DNA of 64,000 nt from Tremella fuciformis (lineage: Eukaryota > Basidiomycota > Tremellomycetes > Tremellales > Tremellaceae), in contig CP136491.1 in assembly GCA_032768795.1 (NCBI GenBank), forward strand, positions 2,170,001 to 2,234,000, given 5' to 3'. The notes beneath the pieces are model-generated. The model ran no database searches. It was not told where the DNA came from and saw only the letters and a program-made list of their open reading frames with translations. Positions 29,001-37,137 of the stretch are shown here, piece by piece. How positions within the stretch are numbered: the first letter of the stretch is position 1; each line of letters opens with the position of its first letter. A program made the translations under genes and the position numbers.

Positions 29001-32000
29001 CGAAATCGGCTCGGTTCTGATGCAGGCAAGCAAGCCCTTGCCCATAAGAGTGGTGGCAATATGCGATTCCCATTGAGGATAATTATCGCTGCCTTTCAGA
29101 GTAACAACTTTGATTTTGATTTCGCTCTCCTCCATTCTGCCAATAATTATATCTCGAGAACGGACGGGCCGATTGGGTTGCCGTTGAGAGGGGTAAGGTT
29201 GACCGGTAGGAGGTATATCGTGTGCGAAGGAGAAATTTTAAATATGCGAGTGTCAGCTGCAATCGCAAAAGTTTGAATGAGACTCTCAAAGAGACTCAGC
29301 TGAAAGCGAGAGCAGCTTGAATTGCCAGAGGCTCAGAGGCTGCCCACCAGGTTTCACTGGATTCTGCGGCCACCGGAACGGTGTACGACCTCCTGGATGC
29401 TCCAGCAATGCTAGGGATCGGCCTAGAATTGATTTCTGCAGAGCCAAGTCCGGATTTGCTTGAACTCCCTCGATGTGACCTAGCAGTGCGGTCTAGGACG
29501 TTTGCCTTCACCTGCCAAGCCCAGCAGGCCGCGATTTCACCCAGCGATAGGGCAGCAGTGATGATGTTGTTAAATCGGAAAATCCGATTGCAGTAATAAG
29601 GCAATAACTCGAGAACGAGTGAGCCAATTGAGCTCTACTGAAGCCCAAATTCAGTCCGTAGGTGCCGTTATGTTGTCTAGAAGCGGCGGGCGGATCGGTG
29701 CAGCGATGGGCGAGAAATCGGATTTCTGGTGCTGAAAGACTCAACTCCAAATTCTGAGTTTCTCGGAAATGATAAATTGATATCTCTTGAACAACACCCC
29801 GCACTGCGAAATCCTTTACAGGAACGGTAGACGCAGTGATCACAAGTGTTGTGTAAAACAGAGAGACCGATCGGGCTGATAGAACGCGAGAAATCGTCCA
29901 AGTTGTAAACGTCCGTTATCTCGGCCTTCTGTGAGTGCTGGACTCTTCAGGGGCCGTAAGACGTGTGCTTGCACTGTAGATAGAGTGCTGTGTCGTTCTG
30001 GCGTTTGTAGGTGAAGCGACAGAGATGGTAGAGAAGCCGGAAGCCGTGTAAATGGCGAAGGCGATTGCGGGTGAACCACGGAAGCTACCGTAAATCCGAG
30101 GATACCTCGTGAAAGAGCACGTCGAGCTCTATTGGGTCGCTTGTCGGCAGGCGAATCGGGTGCGATTCAGGCTCATAACCTGTCGGATGGATAAGAAATG
30201 CATAGAGACAGTTCCCTGCTCACAGAGCAGGAAAAGCGAAGCTACAAGAGTTTTCTTATGTAATAGGAAAGGTATAAAGCGATGTGGCAGTGTGGCAGTG
30301 TGGCACAGATCAGTATTGCTCACAATTCTGACAGGGAGGAGGGTAGCCGGAAACCGAGTATTTGGCAAAGGCGATTGCGGGTGAACCGCTGAAGCTACCG
30401 AAAATCCGAGGGTACCTCGTGAAAGAGCGCGTCGAGCTCTATTGGGTCACTTGTCGGCAGGCGAATCGGATGCGATTCAGGCTCATAACCTGTCGGATGA
30501 TATGAAGTGCATAAGACATGTTCCCTGCTCAGAGAGCAGGAAAAGCGACGCTATAGAGTTTCCTTATGTAATAGGAAAGGGCTAGAAGCGATGTTGCAGT
30601 GTGGCAGTGTGGCACAGATCAGGATTGCTCACAATTCCGACAAAATCGGTTCGGTTCTGATGCAGGCAAGCAGTCCCTTGCCCATGAGGGTGGTGGCGAT
30701 ATGCGATTCCCATTGAGGATAATTATCGCTGCCTTTCAAAGTAACAACTTTGATTTTGATTTCGCTCTCCTCCATTTCCAAAAAATTATTTCTCAAGAAC
30801 GGCTCGATCAAATTCGGTTTTGTTGATAGGGATGATAGAGGCCGTTGCGAAGTATATTGTGTGCAAAGGAGAGATTTTAAATATGCGGGTGTCAGCTGCA
30901 ATCGCAAAAGTTTGAATGAGACTCTCAGAGAGACTCAGCTGAAAGCGAGAGCAGCTTGAATTGCCAGAAGGCTCAGAGGCTGCCCACCAGGTTTCACTGG
31001 ATTCTGCGGCCACCGGAACGGTGTACGACCTCCTGGGTGCTCCACCAAGCCTGGGAATCGGCCCAAGGTTTGATTTCTGCAGAGCCAGGTCCGGATTTGC
31101 TTGAACTCCCTCGGTGTAACCTAGACCGGCCAGGACGTTTGCCTTCACCTGCCAAGCCCAGCAGGCCGCGATTTCGCCCAGCGATAGGGCAGAAGCAATG
31201 ATGTTGAGAAATCGGAAATCCGATTTCAGGAATGATGGAATTACTCGAGAACAAGTCGGCCGATTGTGCTCTGCCGGTGCTGAAATATAGCCTGTAGTGG
31301 CCCCTATGTTGTGTGGGAACGGCAGGCGGATCGGTGGAGTAATGGGCGAGAAATCGATTTCCTGGTGTTGGAAGACTCAACTCCAAATTTGCAGTTTGCC
31401 GAAATTGATAAATCGATATCTCGGGAACGGTACTAGCTGCCGGGCTGTGCTTTACCGTGACGATGGATCCAACAACAGACGGTGCTGTGTAAAACGGAGA
31501 GATCGATCGGGTGGCTAGATCGCGAGAAATTGTTGAAGTTGTGAACGTCCGTTATCCCGGCCTTCTGTGAGTGCTGGACTCTTCAGGGGCCGTAAGACGT
31601 GTGTTCGCACTGTAGAGAAAGTGCTGTGTTCTTCTGGCGCTTGTAGGTGAAGCGACAGAGATGGTAGGTAGGGAGGAGGGTAGCCGGAAACCGAGTATTT
31701 GGCAAAGGCGATTGCGGGTGAACCGCTGAAGCTACCGAAAATCCGAGGGTACCTCGTGAAAGAGCGCGTCGAGCTCTATTGGGTCACTTGTCGGCAGGCG
31801 AATCGGATGCGATTCAGGCTCATAACCTGTCGGATGATATGAAGTGCATAAGACATGTTCCCTGCTCAGAGAGCAGGAAAAGCGACGCTATAGAGTTTCC
31901 TTATGTAATAGGAAAGGGCTAGAAGCGATGTTGCAGTGTGGCAGTGTGGCACAGATCAGGATTGCTCACAATTCCGACAGACAAGTGGCAAAATCGAAAT

Positions 32001-35000
32001 TGCCAAATTACACACCTTCAACCATTTGGCTGCAAAGCATTTTTCCGAAATCATACAGAGAAAAACAAGCTGGCACCAAGATATCAAGAGGGCATCCTTG
32101 TGGGGTATCAGGAGGCCACCAACAATTACCGGATATATTCAAAACAGTCCGGCAGCATCACCATCAGCCGGGATGTTATCTTTGCAAACACAGAATTCAA
32201 TTCTGAGCAAATTGAAATTCCGGAATTGGAACCTAAAGGGTCACGGCCTCAAATCGAGCCCGACAAATCTGTTCTTTTGCAGAATGATGCTTCATACATG
32301 CCCCTATCACCTGTAAAAACCGGAATGCCCCAGATTGAACGGTTCTTTCGGAATTTGGCAAATGAGCAAAAAGTCGTCAATCAAAATTTACAAATTCCAA
32401 ATATCATTGAAAGAGATCATCATCGCCAAATTGCTGCAGAACGCCGCGCTTCTGCTGCACCACCGATACCGCAGCAAGGGGGGCATAATGGCGATAATTC
32501 AAGCGACTCAGACTCATCAGATGAGCTGAATTTGCGAGATGATGAGGAATTTGAGAACGAGATTCAAGATGCAAATGTTGCCTGTGCTATGCTCGCAACA
32601 AATATACCTCAAACATATTTGCAAGCGCGCAATTCTGGCGAGTGGGAGCACTGGAAATCCAGCATGGATTCTGAGCTTGCCAAAATGGACAAATATCGAG
32701 TTTGGGCGGTTGTGGATCGCTCAAATCAAAGAGTCCTCAAAGGAAAATGGGTCTACACCAGAAAGATCGATGGTGAAACCGGTAAACCTTCAACCTACAA
32801 GGCCAGATTTGTTGCCAAGGGCTATTCACAAATTGAAGGACTCGATTTCAACGAGTTATTTGCCTCTGTTGCGCACAAGGACACCATCAGAGTCTTCCTG
32901 GCCTTGGTCAATCACTTCAACATGGAGTGTGACCAAGTAGACATCATTGCAGCCTTCCTCAATGGCGATTTGGAAGAGGAAATATATATGGAACCACCAG
33001 AAGGCTCCAACATTCCTGCGGGCAAAGTTTTGCGACTCAGAAAATCGCTTTATGGTCTCAAGCAGTCTCCTAGATGCTTCAACAAAGCTCTGGACAATTG
33101 GCTTCGGTCTCAAGGCCTCAAACCAACCTCTGCAGACCCCTGCCTTTACTACAAATTCGAAAATGGCAATTTCCTCATGCTCTCAGTTCATGTGGATGAT
33201 CAGTTGATTGCTTGCAACAACAGAAAGTATTTGGACGCTTTCAAAATCGCTCTCAACTCAGAATTTGAGTGCAAGGACTCAGGGCCGGTTTCCTATTTCC
33301 TAGGCTTCAATATTCATCGAGATCGGACACAGAACAAGCTGTTTATGAGTCAAGAACATTATTTGGAGTCAATTTTGGACCGGTTTGGTATGAGTGACTG
33401 CAACCCAGCCAGAACTCCTCTGCCTGCCAGTTTTCGCCCTGTTCCAGCCACAGATACCGAGTTTGAAGAGGCAAAGCATTACCCATATGCCCAAGCAGTG
33501 GGAGCCATTCTTTATGCCTCAACAATTACAAGACCGGATCTCGCTTTTCCAGCTTCTCTGCTATCAAGATACATATCCAAATACAACACAGAGCACTGGA
33601 AAGCGGCCAAACATCTACTTCGGTACATCAGAGGCACCACAGACCTTTGTTTGACCTTCAACAAAGAGAATTCAACCAGAATTGCCCTAGGCTATGCAGA
33701 TGCAGACTGGGGAGGCGATCTAGACACAAGAAGATCGACTACAGGCTATATCTTCAAGGTCTATGGTGGAATTGTGGCCTGGAAAAGTCGACGGCAAAAT
33801 ACAGTGGCGCTTTCTACCACAGAAGCAGAGCTCATGGCCTCTTCTGAAGCGACCAGGCAAGCCATTTGGCTCAGGCAACTTCTCAGTGATCTTCAGCTTG
33901 GTCTGGAGGAGCCCCTGCCAATTCTAAACGACAACAATGGAGCAATTGCCTTGTCAAAGAACCCAGTCAACCATGACAAGTCCAAGCACATTGACATGAG
34001 ACACAAGTTTGTCAGGGAGAAGGTGGAGGACAACACAGTGACTCTGTCACATGTCCCATCAGCTGAGAACATGGCGGATCTCCTCACCAAGGCGCTCCCA
34101 GCAGAGGTATTCAACAGGTTGAGGGATCTACTTGGAGTTCAGCAAAGATCAGATTGAGTGGGAGTGTCGGAATTGTGAGCAATCCTGATCTGTGCCACAC
34201 TGCCACACTGCAACATCGCTTCTAGCCCTTTCCTATTACATAAGGAAACTCTATAGCGTCGCTTTTCCTGCTCTCTGAGCAGGGAACATGTCTTATGCAC
34301 TTCATATCATCCGACAAATCCGGAATGAACAAGCACGGTTCTGACACCATTGAGGATTGTGAGATGCAATCTTTCAACTCGCCCATTTTGAGTGTGCGCA
34401 TCTGGTGGGACCTGAATATGCTGAATTCCGTGATTCCTCATGAATTGTTTCCACTCATTTGAGGAGAATTCACCACCATTGTCGGATCTGATTGTTTTGA
34501 CCTTTGTAGACAATTGGCGCTCAACCAAGGCAATGTATTGCTGAATCGCCTCAAACGCTCCTGATTTCTGTTTGAGGAAATATAAATGCGATTTCCTTGT
34601 GAAATCGTCATAACAGGTCAAGAAATATCGAGCACCATTGAGAGATGGCACTCTGGCTGGACCCCACAAGTCAATATGGATAATTTCAAGCGGTGTTGAA
34701 GCTCTGATATCGCTTGGCAATGATGGAAGTCGACCTGTTTTACCCAAAATGCAGCTCTGGCACTGGAATGACTTTGCATCTGATGCTGAAATTTCGATAT
34801 TGCCCATTCTCCCACTCCTGATGACTCTCATGACTGCAGATATATTCAAATGGCCAAGTCGCTCATGGATGTCTTGTATTTCAGCAATGGAAGCGATATT
34901 GGCTGAGGCGCTTGCCTGCTGATGCACATATAGGCCGGATCGCTTGGTAGCTGTGAAGACCTGTGCTCCAGACTTGATATCGCATAATTTCGCATTTCCG

Positions 35001-36091
35001 GCTGTAAATTTCCATTCCAAGCCTTGTGGAGTTGCAGAGACCGAAATGAGGTTCCGGTCCAGCCCAGGAATATATAGGCAGCCTGGAAAAGCGATTCCGG
35101 CAAGGTAGAGGGTACCGGTCATGTTGCAGGGCAGATGTGCTGAATTGCCAAATCGGACTTGCATTTTCTGAGCCGGTTTGAGATCCGACAGCATCTGAGC
35201 ATCATTGCACATATGATGGGTTGCTCCAGAATCGATAATAAATTCATAGCGGTCGCATTTTGCATGATAGGCTGATGCGGTCGCTACTGCATTGAAAGCA
35301 GATGCTGGCCCAATGTCGGTATCGGTCTCAGGGCTGACAGAGGCAATTTCGGCCTTGGGCGGAATTCTTTGTGTCTGCTTGATCCGATTTTGTTGATTAT
35401 GGCATTCTGCATTGCTGTGGCCATGAATCCGGTGATGATCGCAATATTTTGACATATCTCTGGGAGGTCTTGCCGGTCTCCTTGTTGCTGCAGCAAAAGC
35501 TGTGGCCGATTCCGAATTTTTCCGCCTCTCATATTCAGCCTGGACTGCCGATTTCACCTCTGAAGAGCTGAGAGGCTGTCGCATCCACAGATTTTGCTTT
35601 GTGGTCGCATAAGACTCAGGAAGCGCCAGTGTCATGCAGAAAGCAAGGATTTTATCGGAAATAATTTCGCCTGAGCTGTTCAACTGGGTGTGGGCGCTCT
35701 GCTGTGCAGCCAAAGTCGGCATTGGGTCTTCTCCATCGATAATTGAAGCCCTGGCAAGCGATTGGAAAAGAGCGGCTTGCCTGGCACCGGTAGAGGCGGA
35801 ATGCTGCCGTTTCAACTCCTCCCAAAGCGATTTTGGAGAGGGTGATGTCCAGTCTTTGACTGAGGCCGGTAAAGCAGCTTGGACGGTCTCAGAGAGGCTC
35901 TGAAATATAATCGAAAAGGCCTTATCGAATTTGAGCTGCTCTGCAGCTGAAATTGGCGAAACAGGTTCGATTCTGATACAGGCAAGCAAGCCCTTGCCCA
36001 TAAGAGTGGTGGCGATATGCGATTCCCATTGAGGATAATTATCGCTGCCTTTCAAAGTAACAACTTTGATTTTGATTTCGCTCTCCTCCAT
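5005..36091 (-). CDS. Copia F gag-pol polyprotein (split by element E)
   Basis: Coding parts are 34322-36091 (gag, protease, integrase start) and 5005-7260 (integrase end, reverse transcriptase, RNase H), minus strand. Together they are 4026 nt, an unbroken frame of 1341 codons plus stop. Start ATG at 36091 gives MEESEIK, the same as in A, D and E. Domains are as in element A. Gag is slightly shorter than in A between the charged region and the CX2HX4HX4C knuckle. The only visible lesion is the insertion of E between the integrase core and reverse transcriptase, so F looked functional when E landed. Confidence 0.88.
7261..7412 (+). repeat. 5' LTR of copia E
   Basis: 152 bp, TGTCGG...CCGACA, LTR type 1. 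It contains a GCCACACT-like tandem and the hairpin CCTGCTC-TCT-GAGCAGG. No TATA box is obvious. Confidence 0.93.
7413..7430 (+). other. Primer-binding site, half-tRNA(Met) type
   Basis: GGTTATGAGCCTGAATCG follows the 5' LTR directly. Its complement, GGCTCATAACC, is the anticodon-loop region of a methionine tRNA (CTCATAA loop with CAT anticodon), not a tRNA 3' end with CCA. Drosophila copia is known to prime with the 5' half of initiator tRNA(Met) cut in this loop. The same site adjoins the 5' LTRs of A (13209), D (to 30180), C (to 30490), B (to 31827) and F (to 37137). Confidence 0.8.
7431..8464 (+). other. Long untranslated leader of copia E
   Basis: About 1.05 kb lies between the primer-binding site and the gag ATG. 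The same leader is present in A (13209-14258), C/D, B and F with good conservation. It holds one open stretch of up to 130-149 codons (7854-8246 here), but the reading frame drifts in F and D, so I do not call it a gene. A TATA-like CATATTTAAAAT near 8356 recurs in all copies about 100 nt before gag. Confidence 0.6.
8465..34157 (+). CDS. Copia E gag-pol polyprotein (split by element B)
   Basis: Coding parts are 8465-10341 and 31985-34157, together 4050 nt (1349 codons plus stop) with no other break. Start ATG 8465 (MEESEIK) is conserved in every copy of the family; the open frame continues upstream to 8333, but those codons belong to the leader. Gag, CX2HX4HX4C knuckle, protease DSGA, integrase and then, after B, reverse transcriptase and RNase H follow as in element A. 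B landed at codons for PEDK in the last third of the integrase region. Confidence 0.9.
10342..10493 (-). repeat. 3' LTR of copia B
   Basis: 152 bp, identical by eye to the LTRs of C and E; the purine tract follows at 10494. Confidence 0.93.
10501..30775 (-). CDS. Copia B gag-pol polyprotein (split by A and C)
   Basis: Minus-strand coding parts are 30648-30775 (gag start), 18456-19819 (rest of gag, protease, pre-integrase, integrase start) and 10501-13058 (integrase core, reverse transcriptase, RNase H). They sum to 4050 nt, exactly the length of the C and E frames, with no stop inside. C interrupts gag near codon 43 and A interrupts the integrase core just after the YFLTCYDD block. Where they overlap, its residues match C almost completely. 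Confidence 0.9.
13059..13208 (+). repeat. 5' LTR of copia A
   Basis: 150 bp, LTR type 2 with the palindrome CTGAAATGTTTCAG. The CCTGCTC/GAGCAGG hairpin is shortened to TGCTC/GAGCA here. Confidence 0.94.
14259..18293 (+). CDS. Copia A gag-pol polyprotein, intact (1344 aa)
   Basis: One frame encodes the whole Ty1/copia order gag, protease, integrase, reverse transcriptase, RNase H. Gag begins with the copia-type GSDNYPQWESHI block. A zinc knuckle follows at about residues 219-232, spaced CX2HX4HX4C, so the usual second Cys is His. Protease DSGA is near 289. The integrase zinc finger has H near 412-416 and QCQSC near 443, and the catalytic D, D and E lie near 474 (HIDLWGP), 538 (RSDNGGEF) and 574 (NGRVERL). 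Reverse transcriptase starts near 870 and has HVDD near 1022 where YVDD is usual. RNase H shows ADADWGG (1192), TEAEL (1234) and NDNNG (1270). Start ATG 14259 is conserved in all copies. Nothing is visibly broken. Confidence 0.95.
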   Translation: MEESEIKIKVVTLKGSDNYPQWESHIATTLMGKGLLACIRIEPVSPISAAEQLKFDKAFSIIFQSLSETVQAALPASVKDWTSPSPKSLWEELKRQHSASTGARQAALFQSLARAEIIDGEDPMPTLAAQQSAHTQLNSSGEIISDKILAFCMTLALPESYATTKQNLWMRQPLSSAEVKSAVQAEYERRKNSESATALAAARRPAFKPNRPRDTSKYCDHHQIHGHSNAECRNQQNRNISAQRIQPKAEIASLSVPIDTDIGPASAFHATATASAYHAKCDRYEFIIDSGATHHMCNDAQMLSDLKPAQKMQVRFGNSAHLPCNMTGTLYLAGIAFPGCLYIPGLDRNLISVSATPQGLEWKFAAGNAKLCDIKSGEHVITAPKRSGLYIYQEASASANIASAADLQDIHERLGHLNISGVLRVIRSGRMGDIEISASDAKSFQCQSCILGKTGRLPSLPSDIRASTPLEIVHIDLWGPARVPSLNGARYFLTCYDDFTRKSHLYFLKQKSGAFEAIQQYIALVERQLSTKVKTIRSDNGGEFSSNQWKQFMKDHGIQHIQVPPDAHTQNGRVERLHLTILNGVRTVLVHSGLPHSLWAEAANYIAYTRNRTPCGPKQEIPEDKWQNRNCQLEHLQPFGCKAFFRYRTEKNKLAPRYQEGILVGYQEATNNYRIYSKETGSITISRDVIFANTEFNSERNEIPELELKGSQPQIKSDKSVLLQEDCLQEPLPPPKQGMLEVERFFQNLANEQKVANQNLQIPNLIERDHHRQIAAERRASAAPPLPQQGGHNGENSSDSDSSDELNLRDDEEFEGANIACALLATNIPQTYLQARNSGEWEHWKSSMDSELAKMDKYRVWEVVDRSNQRVLKGKWVYTRKINGETGQPSTYKARFVAKGYSQIEGLDFNELFASVAHKDTIRVFLALVNHFNMECDQVDIIAAFLNGDLEEEIYMEPPEGSNIPAGKILRLRKSLYGLKQSPRCFNKALDTWLRSQGLKPTSADPCLYYKFENGNFLMLSVHVDDQLIACNNRKYLDAFKIALNAEFECKDSGPVSYFLGFNIHRDRTQNKLFMSQEHYLESILDRFGMSDCNPARTPLPTNFRPIPATDTEYEEAKHYPYAQAVGAILYASTITRPDLAFPASLLSRYISKYNTEHWKAAKHLLRYIRGTTDLCLTFNKDNSNRIALGYADADWGGDLDTRRSTTGYIFKVYGGIVAWKSRRQNTVALSTTEAELMASSEATRQAIWLRQLLSDLQLGLEEPLPILNDNNGAIALSKNPVNHDKSKHIDMRHKFVREKVEDNTVTLSHVPSAENMADLLTKSLPAEVFNRLRDLLGVQQRSD
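18301..18450 (+). repeat. 3' LTR of copia A
   Basis: 150 bp, identical by eye to 13059-13208, preceded directly by GAGTGGGAG. Confidence 0.94.
19820..19971 (-). repeat. 3' LTR of copia C
   Basis: 152 bp, same sequence as the B and E LTRs. Confidence 0.93.
19979..24028 (-). CDS. Copia C gag-pol polyprotein, intact (1349 aa)
   Basis: Uninterrupted frame of 1349 codons plus stop from the conserved MEESEIK start at 24028. The open frame extends upstream to 24160 but enters the leader. Domain order and motifs match element A, including the CX2HX4HX4C knuckle, protease DSGA, integrase D-D-E, HVDD in reverse transcriptase and the RNase H blocks. It is nearly the same as the proteins of B and E; one leader difference from E and B is a Gly for Ala codon seven residues into the upstream open frame. 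Because D separates its leader from the coding region, a full-length C transcript would now contain D. Confidence 0.93.
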   Translation of the reverse strand: MEESEIKIKVVTLKGSDNYPQWESHIATTLMGKGLLACIRTEPISPISAAEQLKFDKAFSIIFQSLSETVQAALPASVKDWTSPSPKALWDEIKRQHSASTGARQAALFQSLARASIIDGEDPMPVLAAQQSAHTQLNSSGEIISDKILAFCMTLALPESYATTKQNLWMRQPLSSSEVKSAVQAEYERRKNSDSASALAAARRPVPFKPNRPRDMSKYCDHHRIHGHSNAECHNQQNRIQQTQRIPPKAEIASVSPETDTDIGPASAFNAVATASAYHAKCDRYEFIIDSGATHHMCNDAQMLSDLKPAQKMQVRFGNSAHLPCNMTGTLYIAGIAFPGCLYIPGLDRNLISVSATPQGLGWKFAAGNAQLCRMDTGNHLLTAPKRSGLYVYQEASASANIASTADIQDIHERLGHLNISAIMRVIRSGRMGNIEISASDAKSFQCQSCILGKTGRLPSLPSDVRASTPLEIVHIDLWGPARVPSINGARYFLTCYDDFTRKSHLYFLKQKSGAFEAIQQYIALVERQLSTKVKTIRSDNGGEFSSNEWKQFMRNHGIQHIQVPPDAHTQNGRVERLHLTILNGVRTVLVHSGLPQNLWAEAANYIAYTRNRTPCGPKQEIPEDKWQNRNCQITHLQPFGCKAFFRNHTEKNKLAPRYQEGILVGYQEATNNYRIYSKQSGSITISRDVIFANTEFNSEQIEIPELEPKGSRPQIEPDKSVLLQNDASYMPLSPVKTGMPQIERFFRNLANEQKVVNQNLQIPNIIERDHHRQIAAERRASAAPPIPQQGGHNGDNSSDSDSSDELNLRDDEEFENEIQDANVACAMLATNIPQTYLQARNSGEWEHWKSSMDSELAKMDKYRVWAVVDRSNQRVLKGKWVYTRKIDGETGKPSTYKARFVAKGYSQIEGLDFNELFASVAHKDTIRVFLALVNHFNMECDQVDIIAAFLNGDLEEEIYMEPPEGSNIPAGKVLRLRKSLYGLKQSPRCFNKALDNWLRSQGLKPTSADPCLYYKFENGNFLMLSVHVDDQLIACNNRKYLDAFKIALNSEFECKDSGPVSYFLGFNIHRDRTQNKLFMSQEHYLESILDRFGMSDCNPARTPLPASFRPVPATDTEFEEAKHYPYAQAVGAILYASTITRPDLAFPASLLSRYISKYNTEHWKAAKHLLRYIRGTTDLCLTFNKENSTRIALGYADADWGGDLDTRRSTTGYIFKVYGGIVAWKSRRQNTVALSTTEAELMASSEATRQAIWLRQLLSDLQLGLEEPLPILNDNNGAIALSKNPVNHDKSKHIDMRHKFVREKVEDNTVTLSHVPSAENMADLLTKALPAEVFNRLRDLLGVQQRSD
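24929..25081 (-). repeat. 3' LTR of copia D
   Basis: 153 bp, LTR type 1 with TTCTTATGTAATAGGAAA in its middle; the hairpin CCTGCTC-TGT-GAGCAGG is intact. Confidence 0.93.
25089..29135 (-). CDS. Copia D gag-pol polyprotein, intact (1348 aa)
   Basis: Single open frame from MEESEIK at 29135 to the family C-terminus GVQQRSD. Domain order is the same as in A. The zinc knuckle is CDYHRIHGHSNAEC, again with His at the second metal position. The protease reads IVDSGA, the integrase core HIDLWGP and RSDNGGEF, and reverse transcriptase SVHVDDQL. It differs from C by scattered substitutions, mostly in gag and in the linker between integrase and reverse transcriptase. With identical LTRs and an unbroken frame it is a candidate active copy. 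Confidence 0.95.
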   Translation of the reverse strand: MEESEIKIKVVTLKGSDNYPQWESHIATTLMGKGLLACIRTEPISPISAADQLKFDKSFAIIFQSLSETVQAALPATVKDWTSPSPKSLWDELKRQHSASTGARQAALFQSLARAEIIDGEDPMPILAAQQSAHTQLNSSGEIISDKILAFCMTLALPESYATTKQNLWMRQPLSSSEVKSAVQAEYERRKNSDSATALAAMKRPAFKPNRPRDMSKYCDYHRIHGHSNAECHNQQNRIKQTQRIPPKAEIASVSPEIDTDIGTASAFNAVATASAHHAKCDRYEFIVDSGATHHMCNDAQMLSDLKPAQKMQVRFGNSAHLPCNMTGTLYLAGIAFPGCLYIPGLDRNLISVSATPQGLGWRFAAGNATLCQISTGNTFLKAPKRSGLYIYQEASASANIASAADLQDIHERLGHLNISAVMRVIRSGRMGDIEISASDAKSFQCQSCILGKTGRLPSLPSDIRASTPLEIVHIDLWGPARVASANGARYFLTCYDDFTRKAHLYFLKQKSGAFEAIQQYIALVERQLSTKVKTIRSDNGGEFSSNEWKQFIRNHGIQHIQVPPDAHTQNGRVERLHLTILNGVRTVLVHSGLPQNLWAEAANYIAYTRNRTPCGPKQEIPEDKWQNRNCQITHLQPFGCKAFFRNHTEKNKLAPRYQEGILVGYQEATNNYRIYSKVTGSITISRDVIFANTEINSEQIEIPELELKGLQPQIESDKSVLLQEDSLQEPLPPPTQGMQEVERFFQNLANEQKVANQNLQIPNIIERDHHRQIAAERRASAAPPIPQQGGHNGDNSSDSDSSDELNLRDDEEFENEIQAANVACAMLATNIPQTYLQARNSGEWEHWKSSMDSELAKMDKYRVWAVVDRSNQRVLKGKWVYTRKIDGETGKPSTYKARFVAKGYSQIEGLDFNELFASVAHKDTIRVFLALVNHFNMECDQVDIIAAFLNGDLEEEIYMEPPEGSNIPAGKVLRLRKSLYGLKQSPRCFNKALDHWLRSQGLKPTSADPCLYYKFENGNFLMLSVHVDDQLIACNNRKYLDAFKSALNSEFECKDSGPVSYFLGFNIHRDRTQNKLFMSQEHYLESILDRFGMSDCNPARTPLPTNFRPIPATDTEFEEAKHYPYAQAVGAILYASTITRPDLAFPASLLSRYISKYNTEHWKAAKHLLRYIRGTTDLCLTFNKENSNRIALGYADADWGGDLDTRRSTTGYIFKVYGGVVAWKSRRQNTVALSTTEAELMASSEATRQAIWLRQLLSDLQLELEQPLPILNDNNGAIALSKNPVNHDKSKHIDMRHKFVREKVEDNTVTLSHVPSAENMADLLTKALPAEVFNRLRELLGVQQRSD
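30181..30333 (-). repeat. 5' LTR of copia D
   Basis: Identical by eye to 24929-25081; the primer-binding site adjoins it at 30163-30180. Confidence 0.93.
30491..30642 (-). repeat. 5' LTR of copia C
   Basis: Identical by eye to 19820-19971; the primer-binding site is at 30473-30490. Confidence 0.93.
31828..31979 (-). repeat. 5' LTR of copia B
   Basis: Identical by eye to 10342-10493; the primer-binding site is at 31810-31827. Confidence 0.93.
34165..34316 (+). repeat. 3' LTR of copia E
   Basis: Identical by eye to 7261-7412, preceded by GAGTGGGAG. Confidence 0.93.
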
Positions 36092-37137
36092 TCTGCTGAT
36101 AATTATATCTCGAGAACGGTCGAACCGATTGGGTTGCCGTTGAGAGGGGTAATGTAGGCCGGTGGGAGGTATATTGTGTGCGAAGGAGAAATTTTAATTA
36201 TGCGAGTGTCAGCTGCAATCGCAAAAGTTTGAATGAGACTCTCAAAGAGACTCAGCTGAAAGCGAGAGCAGCTTGAAATGCCAGACGGCTCAGAGGCTGC
36301 CCACCAGATTTCACTGGATTCTGCGGCCACCGGAACGGTGTACGACCTCCTGGGTGCTCCACCAAGCTTGGGAATCGGCCCAAAGTTTGATTTCTGCAGA
36401 GCCAAGTCCGGATTTGCTCGAACTCCCTCGATGTAACCTAGACCGGCCAGGATTTGCCTTCACTTGCCAAGCCCAGCAAGCCTTGACTTCACCCAGCGAT
36501 AGGGCCAAAGCGATAGGGTGATTGTTGTAAAATCGGAAATCCGATTTCAGGAATGATGGTAGAATTCAAGAACGAGTGAGCCGATTGTGCTCTGCCGGTG
36601 CTGGAATATAGACTGTAGTGGCCTCTATGTTGTGTAGGAGTGGCAGGCGGGTCGGTGGAGCGATAGGCGAGAAATCGAATTCTTTGTATGAGAAGACTCA
36701 ACTCCAAATTTGCAGTTTGCCGGAATTGAAAAATCGATTTCTCAAGAACAGTGGATGCTGCTGTGGTGTGCTTTGCCGAGGTGATGGATGCAACGATAGA
36801 CACCGCTGTGTAAAACGGAGAGCGCGATCGGACCGGTGGAGCGCGAGAAATCGGCAAAGTTGTGAACGTCCGTTATGTCGGCCTTCTGTGAGTGCTGGAC
36901 TCTTCAGGGACCGTAAGACGTGTGCTTGCACTGTAGAGAGAGTGCTGTGTCGTTCTGGCGCTTGTAGATGAAGCGACAGAGATGGTAGGTATGCCGGAAG
37001 CCGTGTATTCGGCAAAGGCAATTGCTGGTCAACCGCTGGCGCTACCGGGAAACCGAGGATACCTCGTGAAAGAGCGCGTCGAGCTCTATTGGGTAGCTTG
37101 TTGGCAGGCGAATCGGGTGCGATTCAGGCTCATAACC

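Larger units (their letters stand above)
24929..30333 (-). mobile_element. Copia element D, complete (5405 bp)
   Basis: Innermost layer, inserted in the C leader. LTRs 24929-25081 and 30181-30333 look identical; target duplication GGGAG (24924-24928, 30334-30338). Its outer LTR end reads TGTCAGAATTG instead of TGTCGGAATTG, so it belongs to another subfamily than E/B/C. It is uninterrupted and the youngest insertion on its branch. Confidence 0.95.
19820..30642 (-). mobile_element. Copia element C (5413 bp without D)
   Basis: Inserted in gag of B, minus strand. LTRs 19820-19971 and 30491-30642 look identical; target duplication AAATC (19815-19819, 30643-30647). Element D (24929-30333, duplication GGGAG) sits in its leader, so the coding frame is not interrupted. 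Confidence 0.94.
10342..31979 (-). mobile_element. Copia element B (5413 bp without inserts)
   Basis: Inserted in E, minus strand. LTRs 10342-10493 and 31828-31979 look identical; target duplication GACAA at 10337-10341 and 31980-31984. Two elements sit inside it: A (13059-18450) in the integrase core and C (19820-30642) in gag. Confidence 0.94.
7261..34316 (+). mobile_element. Copia element E (5413 bp without inserts)
   Basis: Inserted in F in the opposite direction. LTRs 7261-7412 and 34165-34316 look identical; target duplication AATCC at 7256-7260 and 34317-34321. Element B (10342-31979, duplication GACAA) splits it. Its net length of 5413 bp equals that of B and C, and their LTRs match, so E, B and C are recent sister copies. 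Confidence 0.94.

Noticed and set aside
10342..31979. Assembly duplication as the reason for the near-identical B, C and E
   Set aside because: Each has its own target duplication and insertion site, as expected of separate transpositions. Long-read support would still be useful.
5005..36091. Many truncated copia frames that look like separate broken genes
   Set aside because: Their breakpoints coincide with LTR ends and 5-bp duplications; joined across the insertions they form full frames in F, E and B.
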